From Niabella drilacis (GTDB taxonomy: Bacteria > Bacteroidota > Bacteroidia > Chitinophagales > Chitinophagaceae), in the NCBI RefSeq assembly GCF_900101395.1, contig NZ_FMZO01000002.1, forward strand, positions 509,840 to 573,839: a stretch of 64,000 bases of DNA. The letters are read 5' to 3'. The notes beneath the pieces are model-generated. The model saw only the letters and a program-made list of their open reading frames with translations, was not told the origin of the DNA and did no database searches. Numbering within the stretch: position 1 is the first letter of the stretch; every line of letters begins with the position of its first letter. A program made the position numbers and the translations under genes. This document shows positions 55,801 to 63,083 of the stretch, piece by piece.

Positions 55801-56030
55801 GGTTTTATGAAAGTATGGATTTCCTGTGCCTGCGGGAAGTGACCCTGTCCTATAACCTGCCCCGCACGCTCCTGCATAAACTACGGATCTCAGATATAAA
55901 ATTAAATGTTACGGGAAGCAACCTGGTCTATTTTACAAAGTATACCGGGTTAAGCCCGGAGCAAACGGATAGTGACACGGCCTATCCTAATCCACGCTCT
56001 TTCATTTTTGGGGCTTCTATTACTTTCTAA
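52842..56030 (+). CDS. SusC-family TonB-dependent transporter of the catabolic island
   Basis: This outer-membrane importer has about 1,062 residues. A signal peptide (KKWLLLFLCMLYAAVMQAQ) is followed by a carboxypeptidase-regulatory-like domain (SLTGTILNEAGEPVAGATV). The TonB-box/plug region includes SEVVIIGYGKQRR, LYIIDGVQRS and AAATSIYGAQGSNGVV. The barrel ends in FIFGASITF. I chose the ATG at 52842; an ATG at 52806 would add 12 residues before the signal peptide. The SusD gene follows without a gap. It probably imports the island substrate. Confidence 0.92.
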   Translation: MEHRSVHEKKWLLLFLCMLYAAVMQAQTSLTGTILNEAGEPVAGATVGIKGAEAGVSAGNDGSFSLPVRDPKGTLVVSAVGYQQQEVLLNGRAEIQVVLKQSGSNALSEVVIIGYGKQRRDVVTTAVSKLDNKVLENIPYSNAAAALQGNLAGVRVQTNSGQPGAAPNIVIRGGTSINSPNSSPPLYIIDGVQRSNMNDIAAHDIKSIQVLKDAAATSIYGAQGSNGVVIVETKSGLPGKPQVTYSFDLVRSEVVKKYDLLTAEEEAYFSRLGLIATSRINPAFEVQLDRNVYLGGAGNDLTNNTTNSLQYLTQDNRYKLSQGWYSIPDPVDASRTLIFSSTDWQRMLFRKALSQNHALTVSGGSQKARFYLGIGYLDNKGIAIETDYKRFSLNLNGELNLNDRMKLFARVMYAHMQNTQVPTTDVFKSSLIAPVTNKLYFEDGTLSPGRNFGYSNPFYRISVYNPRNVSNDLTMIVGGNLEIVNGLSFSPQFSVQYKGTYSRNFLKSYLDGPATKVTSRTATGSYAENFRPQANAVLTYNKIFSNDHDFELKGGMSYLWTDNISLSATGNNAATDIIPTLNASATPTAVSGAETQQALIGYFSRATYNYKRKYLFNMSLRYDGASNLGTDHKWGLFPGVSAGWNLDQESFWSALPPDLVKMKLRASYGVTGNISGLGLYQAQGEYNASSRYNGASGIMISVLPNQNLKWEQSKTFDVGADIGLLNNRVSLILDYYRRVTDNLLTTLPLPPSSGFPSILTNYGSLENKGFEVEVSARVMDPSAAFQWNIALNHATVSSKILRLPENGIEHNRVGGYYVYDPARGGYAWLGGLQEGGRIGDLYGYRQVSVYATDEEAAKGPVDMLLPSANKIKYGGDVNWLDVDRNDTIDTRDRVYLGNAIPRFTGGFSNTFSYKNLNLIVRMDYTLGATMYNETAARLEGNFSGANAISANIRRSWQQQGDVTDIPRYYWADQNGQWNVWNNRGNSRFYESMDFLCLREVTLSYNLPRTLLHKLRISDIKLNVTGSNLVYFTKYTGLSPEQTDSDTAYPNPRSFIFGASITF

Positions 56031-56053
56031 TGCTTAACTACAAAAGACAGAAA

Positions 56054-57529
56054 ATGAAAAATTATACATACATTTTATATATCGTTCTGCTGGCGTTCAT
56101 ACCGGTATCCTGTACCCGTAACCTGGAGCTGGAGCCGGTCAGCACGATCTCCACGGCCTCCTTCTGGAAAACAGAAGATGATGCAAATGGCGCGCTCAGG
56201 GGAATGTATATACGGCTGCGGAGCGTTACTGCCACCAACCTGTATTTATGGGGAGAAGCCCGGAGCCAGGATATGAAACAGTCGGTGGGCAATGATTTTA
56301 ATAACCTGAGGATCTTTAATAATACGCTCGATGCTACTACTGCCGGTCCGGACTGGAGCTCCGTTTACCGCGTGGTTAATGATGCCAATCTTATTTTAAA
56401 ATACCTTCCGGGCATTGTGTTTGGAGCAGACGCAAACAGGAACCGGCTGCTTGCCGAAGCGTTTGCCATGCGCGCGTTTTGTTATTTCATTATGACGAAG
56501 ACCTGGGGCACACTGCCATTGGTGCTGGAGCCTACCGAGGGATACGACCCTGCGATACTTTACCGGGAGCGATCCGGAGTGAATGAAGTATTTGTACAAA
56601 TCAAAAATGATATTGAAAAGGCATTGTCCCTATTCCCCGATAATAATTTCCAGGCCGGCAGGAACCGGTGGTCAAAACCCGCGGTAAATGCGTTGAAAGG
56701 CGATGTCTTTTTATGGACTGCCAAAAAACTGAACGGAGGCAATAACGACCTTAATACGGCACTGACGGCTTTGAACGAGGTTGGTGCCGCCGATGTGCAA
56801 CTGCTGACCGGTTTCGAAAGCGTGTTTAACTATGACAACAAAGGCAACAAAGAAATATTGATGGCCAATAATTTTCAGCAGTTTGAAACAGGCGGTACAT
56901 TCATGGCCAATATGTATATTGATGCCTATCCTCCCAACGCAGATCCGGTTGCCAGGGCCCTTATCGGAACCGTTGGCGGCGGAAACTACTGGACGCTGTC
57001 CGACGATACCCGCAGCCGGTTTAAAGATGATGATACCCGGAAGGCAGCTACCTATACGGAGTTGTACAGCGTGGATCCGGCTACCGGTGCAAAGACCAGT
57101 TTCTATGGCTGCATCCAGCGCAAATTCAATGGTACCGTTGATGCAGGTGCGCGGCTCTTCATTGATGATGTTATCTTATACCGGTACGCCGATGTGTTAC
57201 TGATGAAAGCTGAAGCACAGAATGCATTGGGGCAGGATCCTGCCAACGCCATCAATGAGGTAAGGAAAAGAGCCTTTGGTGCCAGGTTCAGCGAACATAC
57301 ATTTGTAACCGGTTCAAAAGAAGCCAATGACAATGCGATCCTTGAGGAGCGGTTGCTTGAATTTTTATATGAAGGAAAGTATTGGTGGGATATACTGCGT
57401 TTTGACAAAGCCGCAACGCAGATCCCTTATTTTAAAGCCAATCCCGGTCATACCTACAAGTATATCTGGCCGCTTTCACTGGGCATCCTTAGCTCGGAGC
57501 CAAAAGTACAGCAGAATACCGGGTATTAA
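56054..57529 (+). CDS. SusD/RagB-family lipoprotein of the catabolic island
   Basis: This 491-residue surface lipoprotein has a signal peptide ending in the lipobox FIPVSC. SusD helices are seen in RLLAEAFAMRAFCYFIM, LLMKAEAQNALGQDPANAI and ERLLEFLYEGKYWWDILRF. I used the MKNYTY start; an earlier ATG at 56030 overlaps the susC stop codon and adds eight residues. It pairs with the SusC just upstream and precedes two exported propeller proteins in the same direction. Confidence 0.92.
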   Translation: MKNYTYILYIVLLAFIPVSCTRNLELEPVSTISTASFWKTEDDANGALRGMYIRLRSVTATNLYLWGEARSQDMKQSVGNDFNNLRIFNNTLDATTAGPDWSSVYRVVNDANLILKYLPGIVFGADANRNRLLAEAFAMRAFCYFIMTKTWGTLPLVLEPTEGYDPAILYRERSGVNEVFVQIKNDIEKALSLFPDNNFQAGRNRWSKPAVNALKGDVFLWTAKKLNGGNNDLNTALTALNEVGAADVQLLTGFESVFNYDNKGNKEILMANNFQQFETGGTFMANMYIDAYPPNADPVARALIGTVGGGNYWTLSDDTRSRFKDDDTRKAATYTELYSVDPATGAKTSFYGCIQRKFNGTVDAGARLFIDDVILYRYADVLLMKAEAQNALGQDPANAINEVRKRAFGARFSEHTFVTGSKEANDNAILEERLLEFLYEGKYWWDILRFDKAATQIPYFKANPGHTYKYIWPLSLGILSSEPKVQQNTGY

Positions 57530-57574
57530 CCGGTACCATATTAATAAACGAATGGTTATACTATTAAAAGAATT

Positions 57575-59029
57575 ATGAAGAAACGATCACTATCCATCGC
57601 ATTCCTGATGGCGGCGGGTCTTGCCGGTAACAGCGGAAGGGCCCAGGAAGGGCCTGTGCTTGACCTGGGTAACAAGCGCGAGCTTTTTGTAGACCGCTAC
57701 CTGGTGGCACAAACAAAGGAGGTTACATTCAAGCTGCATCATCCGCATAATGAAGGACCGGTATTGTACTTTAATCAGCCCTGGGAAGGGAACTTCAGCG
57801 GCTATGGAACAGTAATAAAAGATGCAGGATTGTACCGGCTGTACTACAGGGGCATCCGCCAGTCCGGCAAGGATGGCGCGGAAGCCGAGGTGACCTGTTA
57901 CGCAGAGTCCATAGACGGGCAGCATTGGAAAAAACCGGATCTGGGCATCTATGAGATCGGGAATTCACGGGCCAATAATGTGATCCTGGCGCATGTGGCA
58001 CCGGTAACCCATAATTTCTCCCCCTTCCTGGATACAAATCCCGAAACAAAACTGGCCTACCGGTATAAAGCGCTGGGAGGGATAAAAAAAAGCGGGCTGA
58101 TCCCCTATGTGTCTGCAGATGGGATCCACTGGAAACCGCTCCGGGAGCAACCGGTGATCACCCAGGGCGATTTCGATTCGCAGAATGTAGCGTTCTGGTC
58201 GGCCGCCGAAAAGCAATATGTGTGCTATCTCAGGACCTCGGCAAAAAGCGGTAATAAATCATTCCGGTCCGTCAGCAGGACCACTTCTGCTGATTTTATT
58301 AACTGGACAACGCCGGAGCCGATGCAGTTTGGAGATGTTCCGCTGGATCATTTGTATACGCAGCAAACCGGTGCCTACTACCGGGCGCCGCATATCTATG
58401 TGGCTATAGGTGCCCGGTTTATGCCGGGCCGGCAGGTGGTATCTGATGAGCAGGCTGCGGCGCTGAAAGTGAACCCGGCTTATTATAAAGATTGTTCCGA
58501 TGCGGTGCTGATGACAACGCGGGGCGGTAATGAATACCACCGGGAGTTCCTGGAATCATTTATCAGGCCGGATATCGGGCTGGAGAACTGGGTCTCCAGG
58601 ACCAACTACCCGGTTTTGAACGTGGTGCCAACCAGCGAGACCGAAATGTCGGTTTTCATGAATGAAAGCTATGCGCAGGAGGGGGCGCATATCAAAAGGT
58701 ATTCGATGCGTATTGACGGGTTCGCCTCGCTTAACGCAGGCATGAAGGAGGGGACCGTGCTTACCCGGCCCTTTGTGTTTTCGGGCAAAGAGCTGGAGTT
58801 GAACTATTCAACTTCTGCGGCAGGGGCGCTTAAGATAGAGGTTCAGGACATAAAAGGCAATCCCATACCGGGCTATACCATGAGCGATGCACAGGAAATA
58901 ATTGGAAATGAGATCAAACGCATCGCTTCCTGGAAGGGGAACACGGACCTGTCTGCCCTGGCCGGAACCCCGGTAAAACTGCGTATCTATTTAAAGGACG
59001 CAGACCTTTTTTCATTAAAATTTAATTAG
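57575..59029 (+). CDS. Exported beta-propeller protein of an uncharacterised family, tandem copy 1
   Basis: This 484-residue protein has a signal peptide and a mature start KRELFVDRYLVA. It recalls a large family of five-bladed propellers, near GH32/GH43, seen in Planctomycetota, Verrucomicrobiota and Bacteroidota. Conserved blocks are HHPHNEGPV, PWEGNFSGYGTV, LYYRG, EVTCYAESIDG, THNFSPFLDTNP and WVSRTNYPVLNVV. A C-terminal beta-sandwich of about 100 residues includes YTMSDAQEIIGNE. No member with a proven function is known to me. The tandem gene that follows is a close paralog, and both stand behind SusC/SusD, so a hydrolase or lyase for the imported glycan is likely. Confidence 0.75.
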   Translation: MKKRSLSIAFLMAAGLAGNSGRAQEGPVLDLGNKRELFVDRYLVAQTKEVTFKLHHPHNEGPVLYFNQPWEGNFSGYGTVIKDAGLYRLYYRGIRQSGKDGAEAEVTCYAESIDGQHWKKPDLGIYEIGNSRANNVILAHVAPVTHNFSPFLDTNPETKLAYRYKALGGIKKSGLIPYVSADGIHWKPLREQPVITQGDFDSQNVAFWSAAEKQYVCYLRTSAKSGNKSFRSVSRTTSADFINWTTPEPMQFGDVPLDHLYTQQTGAYYRAPHIYVAIGARFMPGRQVVSDEQAAALKVNPAYYKDCSDAVLMTTRGGNEYHREFLESFIRPDIGLENWVSRTNYPVLNVVPTSETEMSVFMNESYAQEGAHIKRYSMRIDGFASLNAGMKEGTVLTRPFVFSGKELELNYSTSAAGALKIEVQDIKGNPIPGYTMSDAQEIIGNEIKRIASWKGNTDLSALAGTPVKLRIYLKDADLFSLKFN

Positions 59030-59130
59030 CGCAACTTCGCTGATCTATTGAAATGGCTGGCGGAGCTTTATTGATGATATTTACATGTAAACGATGCCAT
59101 AACGGGTTTATTGATTCTAAATTCACAAAT

Positions 59131-60588
59131 ATGCAAAAAAGACATCTACTGCTTTGGTCACTGATATTATTTACCGCGGTAATGCCGCGTGCACAAACCA
59201 CCCTGCCACTGCCGGTAGGGAGCAACCGTGAGCTTTTTGTTGACAGCTACCTGATCGACAGGTTGAATAATGTAACACAGCAGCTGCATCATCCCCATAA
59301 TGAAGGCCCTGTGCTCAAATTTGACAATCCATGGGAAGGCAACTTCAGTGCGTACTGTACCATTATAAAGGATGGAGACCGGTTTAAGCTTTACTACCGG
59401 GGCATCCGCAATCCAGGCAGGGATGGCAACGATAACGAAGTGACCTGCTACGCGGAATCTGCAGATGGGATCAACTGGATAAAGCCCCGGCTGGGCATCT
59501 ATACCGTAGGTGGTACAAAAGACAATAATGTGGTATTGGCGCATGTGGCGCCCGCTACTCATAATTTCAGTCCTTTCCTGGATGCGAACCCCAATGCGCC
59601 TGCTGCGGAACGGTACAAGGCCGTGGGAGGAACAGACAGTACCGGGCTCTTTGCATTTGTATCTGCAGACGGTATTCATTGGAAAAAGAAGCGGGCAACG
59701 GCTGTTTTCAAAACCGGGGTGTTTGATTCTCAGAATGTGGCTTTCTGGTCGGAAAGTGAAAAACAATATGTGTGTTATTTCAGGACCTGGAGTGATGGAG
59801 GGTTTACCCGGTACAAAGGATTCCGGTCGGTGAGCCGGACTACATCCCGGGACTTTATCAACTGGAGCGCCCCGGTTAAAATGACGTTCGGCAATACGCC
59901 GCTGGATCATTTGTATACGCAGCAGACCAGCCCGTATTTCCGCGCCCCGCAGATCTACCTGGCTATCGGCGCCCGGTTCATGCCCAAGCGTCAGGTCATT
60001 ACAGAAGAACAGGCCAAAGCGCTGGATGTAAACCCGAACTATTTTAAAGATTGCTCAGATGCGATTTTAATGAGCACCCGTGGCGGAAGCGTTTACGACC
60101 GTACATTTATGGAATCCTATATCCGTCCCGGCATCGGTCTGGGAAACTGGGTTTCCCGTTCCAACTACCCGGTATTGAATGTAGTACAAACCAGCCCTTC
60201 GGAACTTTCGATCTATGTGAACGAACATTACGCACAGCCTACTTCGCATATCAACCGGTATTCTTTGCGGATTGACGGGTTTGCTTCCCTGCACGGGGAC
60301 TTTCAGGGGGGCACCGCGGTTACGAAGCCCTTCATCTTTAAGGGAAGGGAACTGGAAATTAACTATGCAACTTCGGCAGCGGGCTTTGTTAAGGTTGAGC
60401 TCCTGGATGAAAAAGGCAGCCCGGTCCCGGGCTATACCGTGAACGACGCACAGGAAATTATTGGCAACGAAATCGCGCGGATCGTTTCCTGGAAAGGGAA
60501 TACCAACCTGTCGGCCCTGGCTGGGAAAGCCGTTCGGTTAAAGTTCTATCTTAAAGACGCGGACCTGTATGCATTAAAGTTTAACTAA
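59131..60588 (+). CDS. Exported beta-propeller protein of an uncharacterised family, tandem copy 2
   Basis: This 485-residue paralog of the preceding gene shares nearly every block in the same order (RELFVDSYL, HHPHNEGPV, PWEGNFSAYCTI, EVTCYAESADG, THNFSPFLDANP, WVSRSNYPVLNVV, YTVNDAQEIIGNE). The signal peptide starts at MQKRHLL; the frame is open 26 codons further upstream but those residues are not a leader. Differences are scattered rather than clustered, which suggests an old duplication with both copies kept functional. A terminator follows the gene. Confidence 0.75.
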   Translation: MQKRHLLLWSLILFTAVMPRAQTTLPLPVGSNRELFVDSYLIDRLNNVTQQLHHPHNEGPVLKFDNPWEGNFSAYCTIIKDGDRFKLYYRGIRNPGRDGNDNEVTCYAESADGINWIKPRLGIYTVGGTKDNNVVLAHVAPATHNFSPFLDANPNAPAAERYKAVGGTDSTGLFAFVSADGIHWKKKRATAVFKTGVFDSQNVAFWSESEKQYVCYFRTWSDGGFTRYKGFRSVSRTTSRDFINWSAPVKMTFGNTPLDHLYTQQTSPYFRAPQIYLAIGARFMPKRQVITEEQAKALDVNPNYFKDCSDAILMSTRGGSVYDRTFMESYIRPGIGLGNWVSRSNYPVLNVVQTSPSELSIYVNEHYAQPTSHINRYSLRIDGFASLHGDFQGGTAVTKPFIFKGRELEINYATSAAGFVKVELLDEKGSPVPGYTVNDAQEIIGNEIARIVSWKGNTNLSALAGKAVRLKFYLKDADLYALKFN

Positions 60589-60603
60589 CAGTACAGGGGA
60601 AAA

Positions 60604-60640
60604 CGGGCAGATGGTAGCAATACTGTCTGCCTGTTTTTTT
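60604..60640 (+). terminator. Rho-independent terminator after the propeller pair
   Basis: CGGGCAGA and TCTGCCTG pair around a 14-nt loop and are followed by seven T residues. It ends the SusCD-propeller operon 16 bp after the last stop codon. Confidence 0.8.
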
Positions 60641-60798
60641 AGTAAAGGAAGCGGCTGCGCATCCCCTGGTTCCCACAAAGAAAAACTGGGAAATGAATGG
60701 CGGGTCTGGGGTTGGGTAATAATATTTGGCAGTATAGCCGATACCCTGTACCGGTAAAATAAAGATATAAAACGGGAATGCTGTTTAAACAGCCGGCC

Positions 60799-61608
60799 TT
60801 ATTTGTAGGCCTCATTTCCTTTAGCTGTGGAAGTGCCGGATGCATGGATCCGGGTACTGAGCCCCTGGAAGTAGCCGGACAGCCCTACTACATCGGCGCC
60901 CACACTCACAAACTGGTACCCCATTTCTTTAAAAGCATCCAGGTGATCAATACTTCCTGTAGTGCCGGCAAATTTCCCATACCGGCGGGCGGCGGCAGCT
61001 ACTTTTTTACGGGCCTCCAGGAGTTCGGGGTGACTAAAGTTGCCCGGTGCGCCGATTCCCTGGCTGAAATCGCCCGGTCCAAAAAATAGCATATCATATC
61101 CTTCCAGTTGAGCAATCGCATCAAGGTCCTTCAAAGGTTCCGGGTCCTCGATCTGCAGGATCACAAACCGCTCCCGGTTGGCGGTTGCCAGGTATTCCTG
61201 GAAATCCATATTGGTATATCCGCCATCTGCATTGCCTCCGTCGATCGGTCTTCTGCCAAGAGGGTGGAACCGGGTCATATGCACTACACCGGCGGCATCC
61301 TGTAAACTCATGATATGTGGCACCATAATGCCCGTAGCATCCATCTCCAGTGGCCGGACGAGATCGCTATAGCTGCCGCGGGGTACACGCACCAGCAGGT
61401 CCGCATCGTAGGCTTTGGCTGCCCATACCTGGCTGTTAAGTACCTGCCAGTCGGGGGCGCAATGCTCCTGGTCTACCCATATGCAGTCAAAGCCGCTGCG
61501 CGCAGCCAGTTCCACAACCTGGGCGTTAGAGATATTGATCTTAATGCAGCTGGCAAAGCCGCCGCTTCTTAATTTTTGTAATACTTTGCTGGATCTCATT
61601 TTCATCAT
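60799..61608 (-). CDS. HpcH/HpaI-family aldolase
   Basis: This 269-residue metal-dependent class II aldolase splits 2-keto-3-deoxy or 4-hydroxy-2-keto acids into pyruvate and an aldehyde. Family motifs are WVDQEHCAPDW with the metal/base region, RVPRG, LQIEDPEPLKDLDAIA, and GPGDFSQGIG with the second metal ligand. It is downstream of an MFS transporter on the same strand (28-bp gap). In the island it could carry out the terminal cleavage, giving a semialdehyde for the aldehyde dehydrogenase or iron dehydrogenase. Confidence 0.88.
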   Translation of the reverse strand: MMKMRSSKVLQKLRSGGFASCIKINISNAQVVELAARSGFDCIWVDQEHCAPDWQVLNSQVWAAKAYDADLLVRVPRGSYSDLVRPLEMDATGIMVPHIMSLQDAAGVVHMTRFHPLGRRPIDGGNADGGYTNMDFQEYLATANRERFVILQIEDPEPLKDLDAIAQLEGYDMLFFGPGDFSQGIGAPGNFSHPELLEARKKVAAAARRYGKFAGTTGSIDHLDAFKEMGYQFVSVGADVVGLSGYFQGLSTRIHASGTSTAKGNEAYK

Positions 61609-61636
61609 TCTAAAATAAACATTAATTACTGTTGTT

Positions 61637-62881
61637 CTATCCGGCCTGTTTTTTTCTGATCATTAAAAGAAGCAGGGCACATAGAACCATAATAACGGCC
61701 GCGGCTTGAAACAGCACCTGCATATTTACAGAAGCATCTCTAAGTACGCCTCCGGCATAAATGCCCAACCCGCCTACGATGCAGGCAAACAGGTTCAGGA
61801 TGCCATAACCCGTGGCCCGGTATTTTTCATGCGCGATCATGCATAAGACGGGCATCAGGTTGGCGTCTGTAAATGTGCGGGTAAGGGCGTAAACCATAAA
61901 TCCTCCGATAGCAACGGCCAGCAGGGCGGAGGATCCTGCAATGAATACCGCCGGAGCTGCTATAAGCAGCCCTATCGCCGGCAGCAGGATCCGGGCGTAT
62001 TTGTTGGAACGATGCCAGCGGTCGGCCAGGAGCCCGCCCAGGAGTACGCCGGCGAAGCTGAGCGGGTATACATACCATGTTGCGTAGATGCCGGCCTGGG
62101 TTTGGGTGAGGTTAAAGTGTTCCTTGTAGTAGGTAGGAAGCCACCCCAGGATCATCCAGCCCACCACACCCATAAGCCCCCAGAAAATAACCAGCAGGAC
62201 AAAGGAGGAATGGCGGAACAGGTTTTTGATCCCGTCTGTAAAGCGCAGGGGAGATACTGCCGCCGGGGTTGATGGAGGTGGCATACGCCCCGGCGCGTCT
62301 TTGAGCCAGAAAAGCATAAATACGGCATAAACGATACCGAAAATACCAAATACGGTAAATGCAGAGCTCCAGTGATGATTTTCGGCAATCCATCCGCCTA
62401 AAAATCCCATAGACTGGCCAATCATGATGCCGCCATTGTGGATGCCGGTTGCCAGTGAGCGGGTATTGCCCTGGTGGTAATCTGCTATGAGGGCAAGTGC
62501 CGCGGGAATATAACAGGCCTCGCTGATGCCCATCAGGGCACGTGTTGCCAGCAATTGTTCAAAATTTTGCGCATGGGCAGTAAGCCAGGTTACGGCCGAC
62601 CATACAAAGAGGCTGACGATAATGACCCGGCTGCGGCTGAACCGGTCTGCAAGAAAACCGGCATAAGGGCTCAGGAGGCCATATACCCACAGGAAAACGG
62701 AGGTCAGCAGGCCAAACTGGGCATCGGTCATCGGTATCGCTTCTACGATGGAGCCGCGCATGGTGGTAAGCATGATGCGGTCCAGGTAATTAAGAAAGCC
62801 TATGACAAATAAAAGAAAAACGGTGAGCCAGGCACCGCGTGTGGCTTTTGCAGCAGGCAGGAGATCGTTATGCATATTCAT
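61637..62881 (-). CDS. MFS transporter (sugar-acid/ACS or spinster-like)
   Basis: This 414-residue inner-membrane transporter has about 12 membrane segments. Its motifs are GFLNYLDRIMLTTMRG, AGFLADRFSRSRVI (loop 2-3) and RALMGISEACYIPAALALIAD. These recall the anion:cation symporter and spinster-like groups that carry hexuronates, aldonates and similar organic anions. It heads a two-gene operon with the HpcH/HpaI aldolase, which fits import of a sugar acid or its intermediate. Confidence 0.85.
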   Translation of the reverse strand: MNMHNDLLPAAKATRGAWLTVFLLFVIGFLNYLDRIMLTTMRGSIVEAIPMTDAQFGLLTSVFLWVYGLLSPYAGFLADRFSRSRVIIVSLFVWSAVTWLTAHAQNFEQLLATRALMGISEACYIPAALALIADYHQGNTRSLATGIHNGGIMIGQSMGFLGGWIAENHHWSSAFTVFGIFGIVYAVFMLFWLKDAPGRMPPPSTPAAVSPLRFTDGIKNLFRHSSFVLLVIFWGLMGVVGWMILGWLPTYYKEHFNLTQTQAGIYATWYVYPLSFAGVLLGGLLADRWHRSNKYARILLPAIGLLIAAPAVFIAGSSALLAVAIGGFMVYALTRTFTDANLMPVLCMIAHEKYRATGYGILNLFACIVGGLGIYAGGVLRDASVNMQVLFQAAAVIMVLCALLLLMIRKKQAG

Positions 62882-62923
62882 CAGGCCGAAGGTAGGGGTT
62901 GTCGCCGATTCCTTTTGTTACTT

Positions 62924-62989
62924 TTATTTTTGATTATGATACTATATTGCGGCAAAGGGCATCAGCAGGCTCCCGGGGCAGGATCGTAT
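62924..62989. promoter_or_regulatory. Divergent control region of MFS and symporter with shared motifs
   Basis: On the minus strand, GTATCATAATC (62942 downward) matches the first part of the shared island motif (GTATCATGATT). On the plus strand, GCAGGATCGTAT (62978-62989) is identical over 12 bp to 34225-34236, upstream of ceramidase-like gene A. The region separates the MFS operon from the symporter gene. Confidence 0.35.
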
Positions 62990-63083
62990 AAAAAACGGGC
63001 AAATATTTAAATTGCGGGCTGCGCGTACAGTGATATTTTTACATCCCGGTCCGGGAGCTTCCAATGAACGATAAATTTTGCAT

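Noticed and set aside
59053-59130. N-terminal extension of the second propeller protein
   Set aside because: The extra 26 codons contain two Cys and no leader features; the signal peptide begins at the Met at 59131, as in the paralog.
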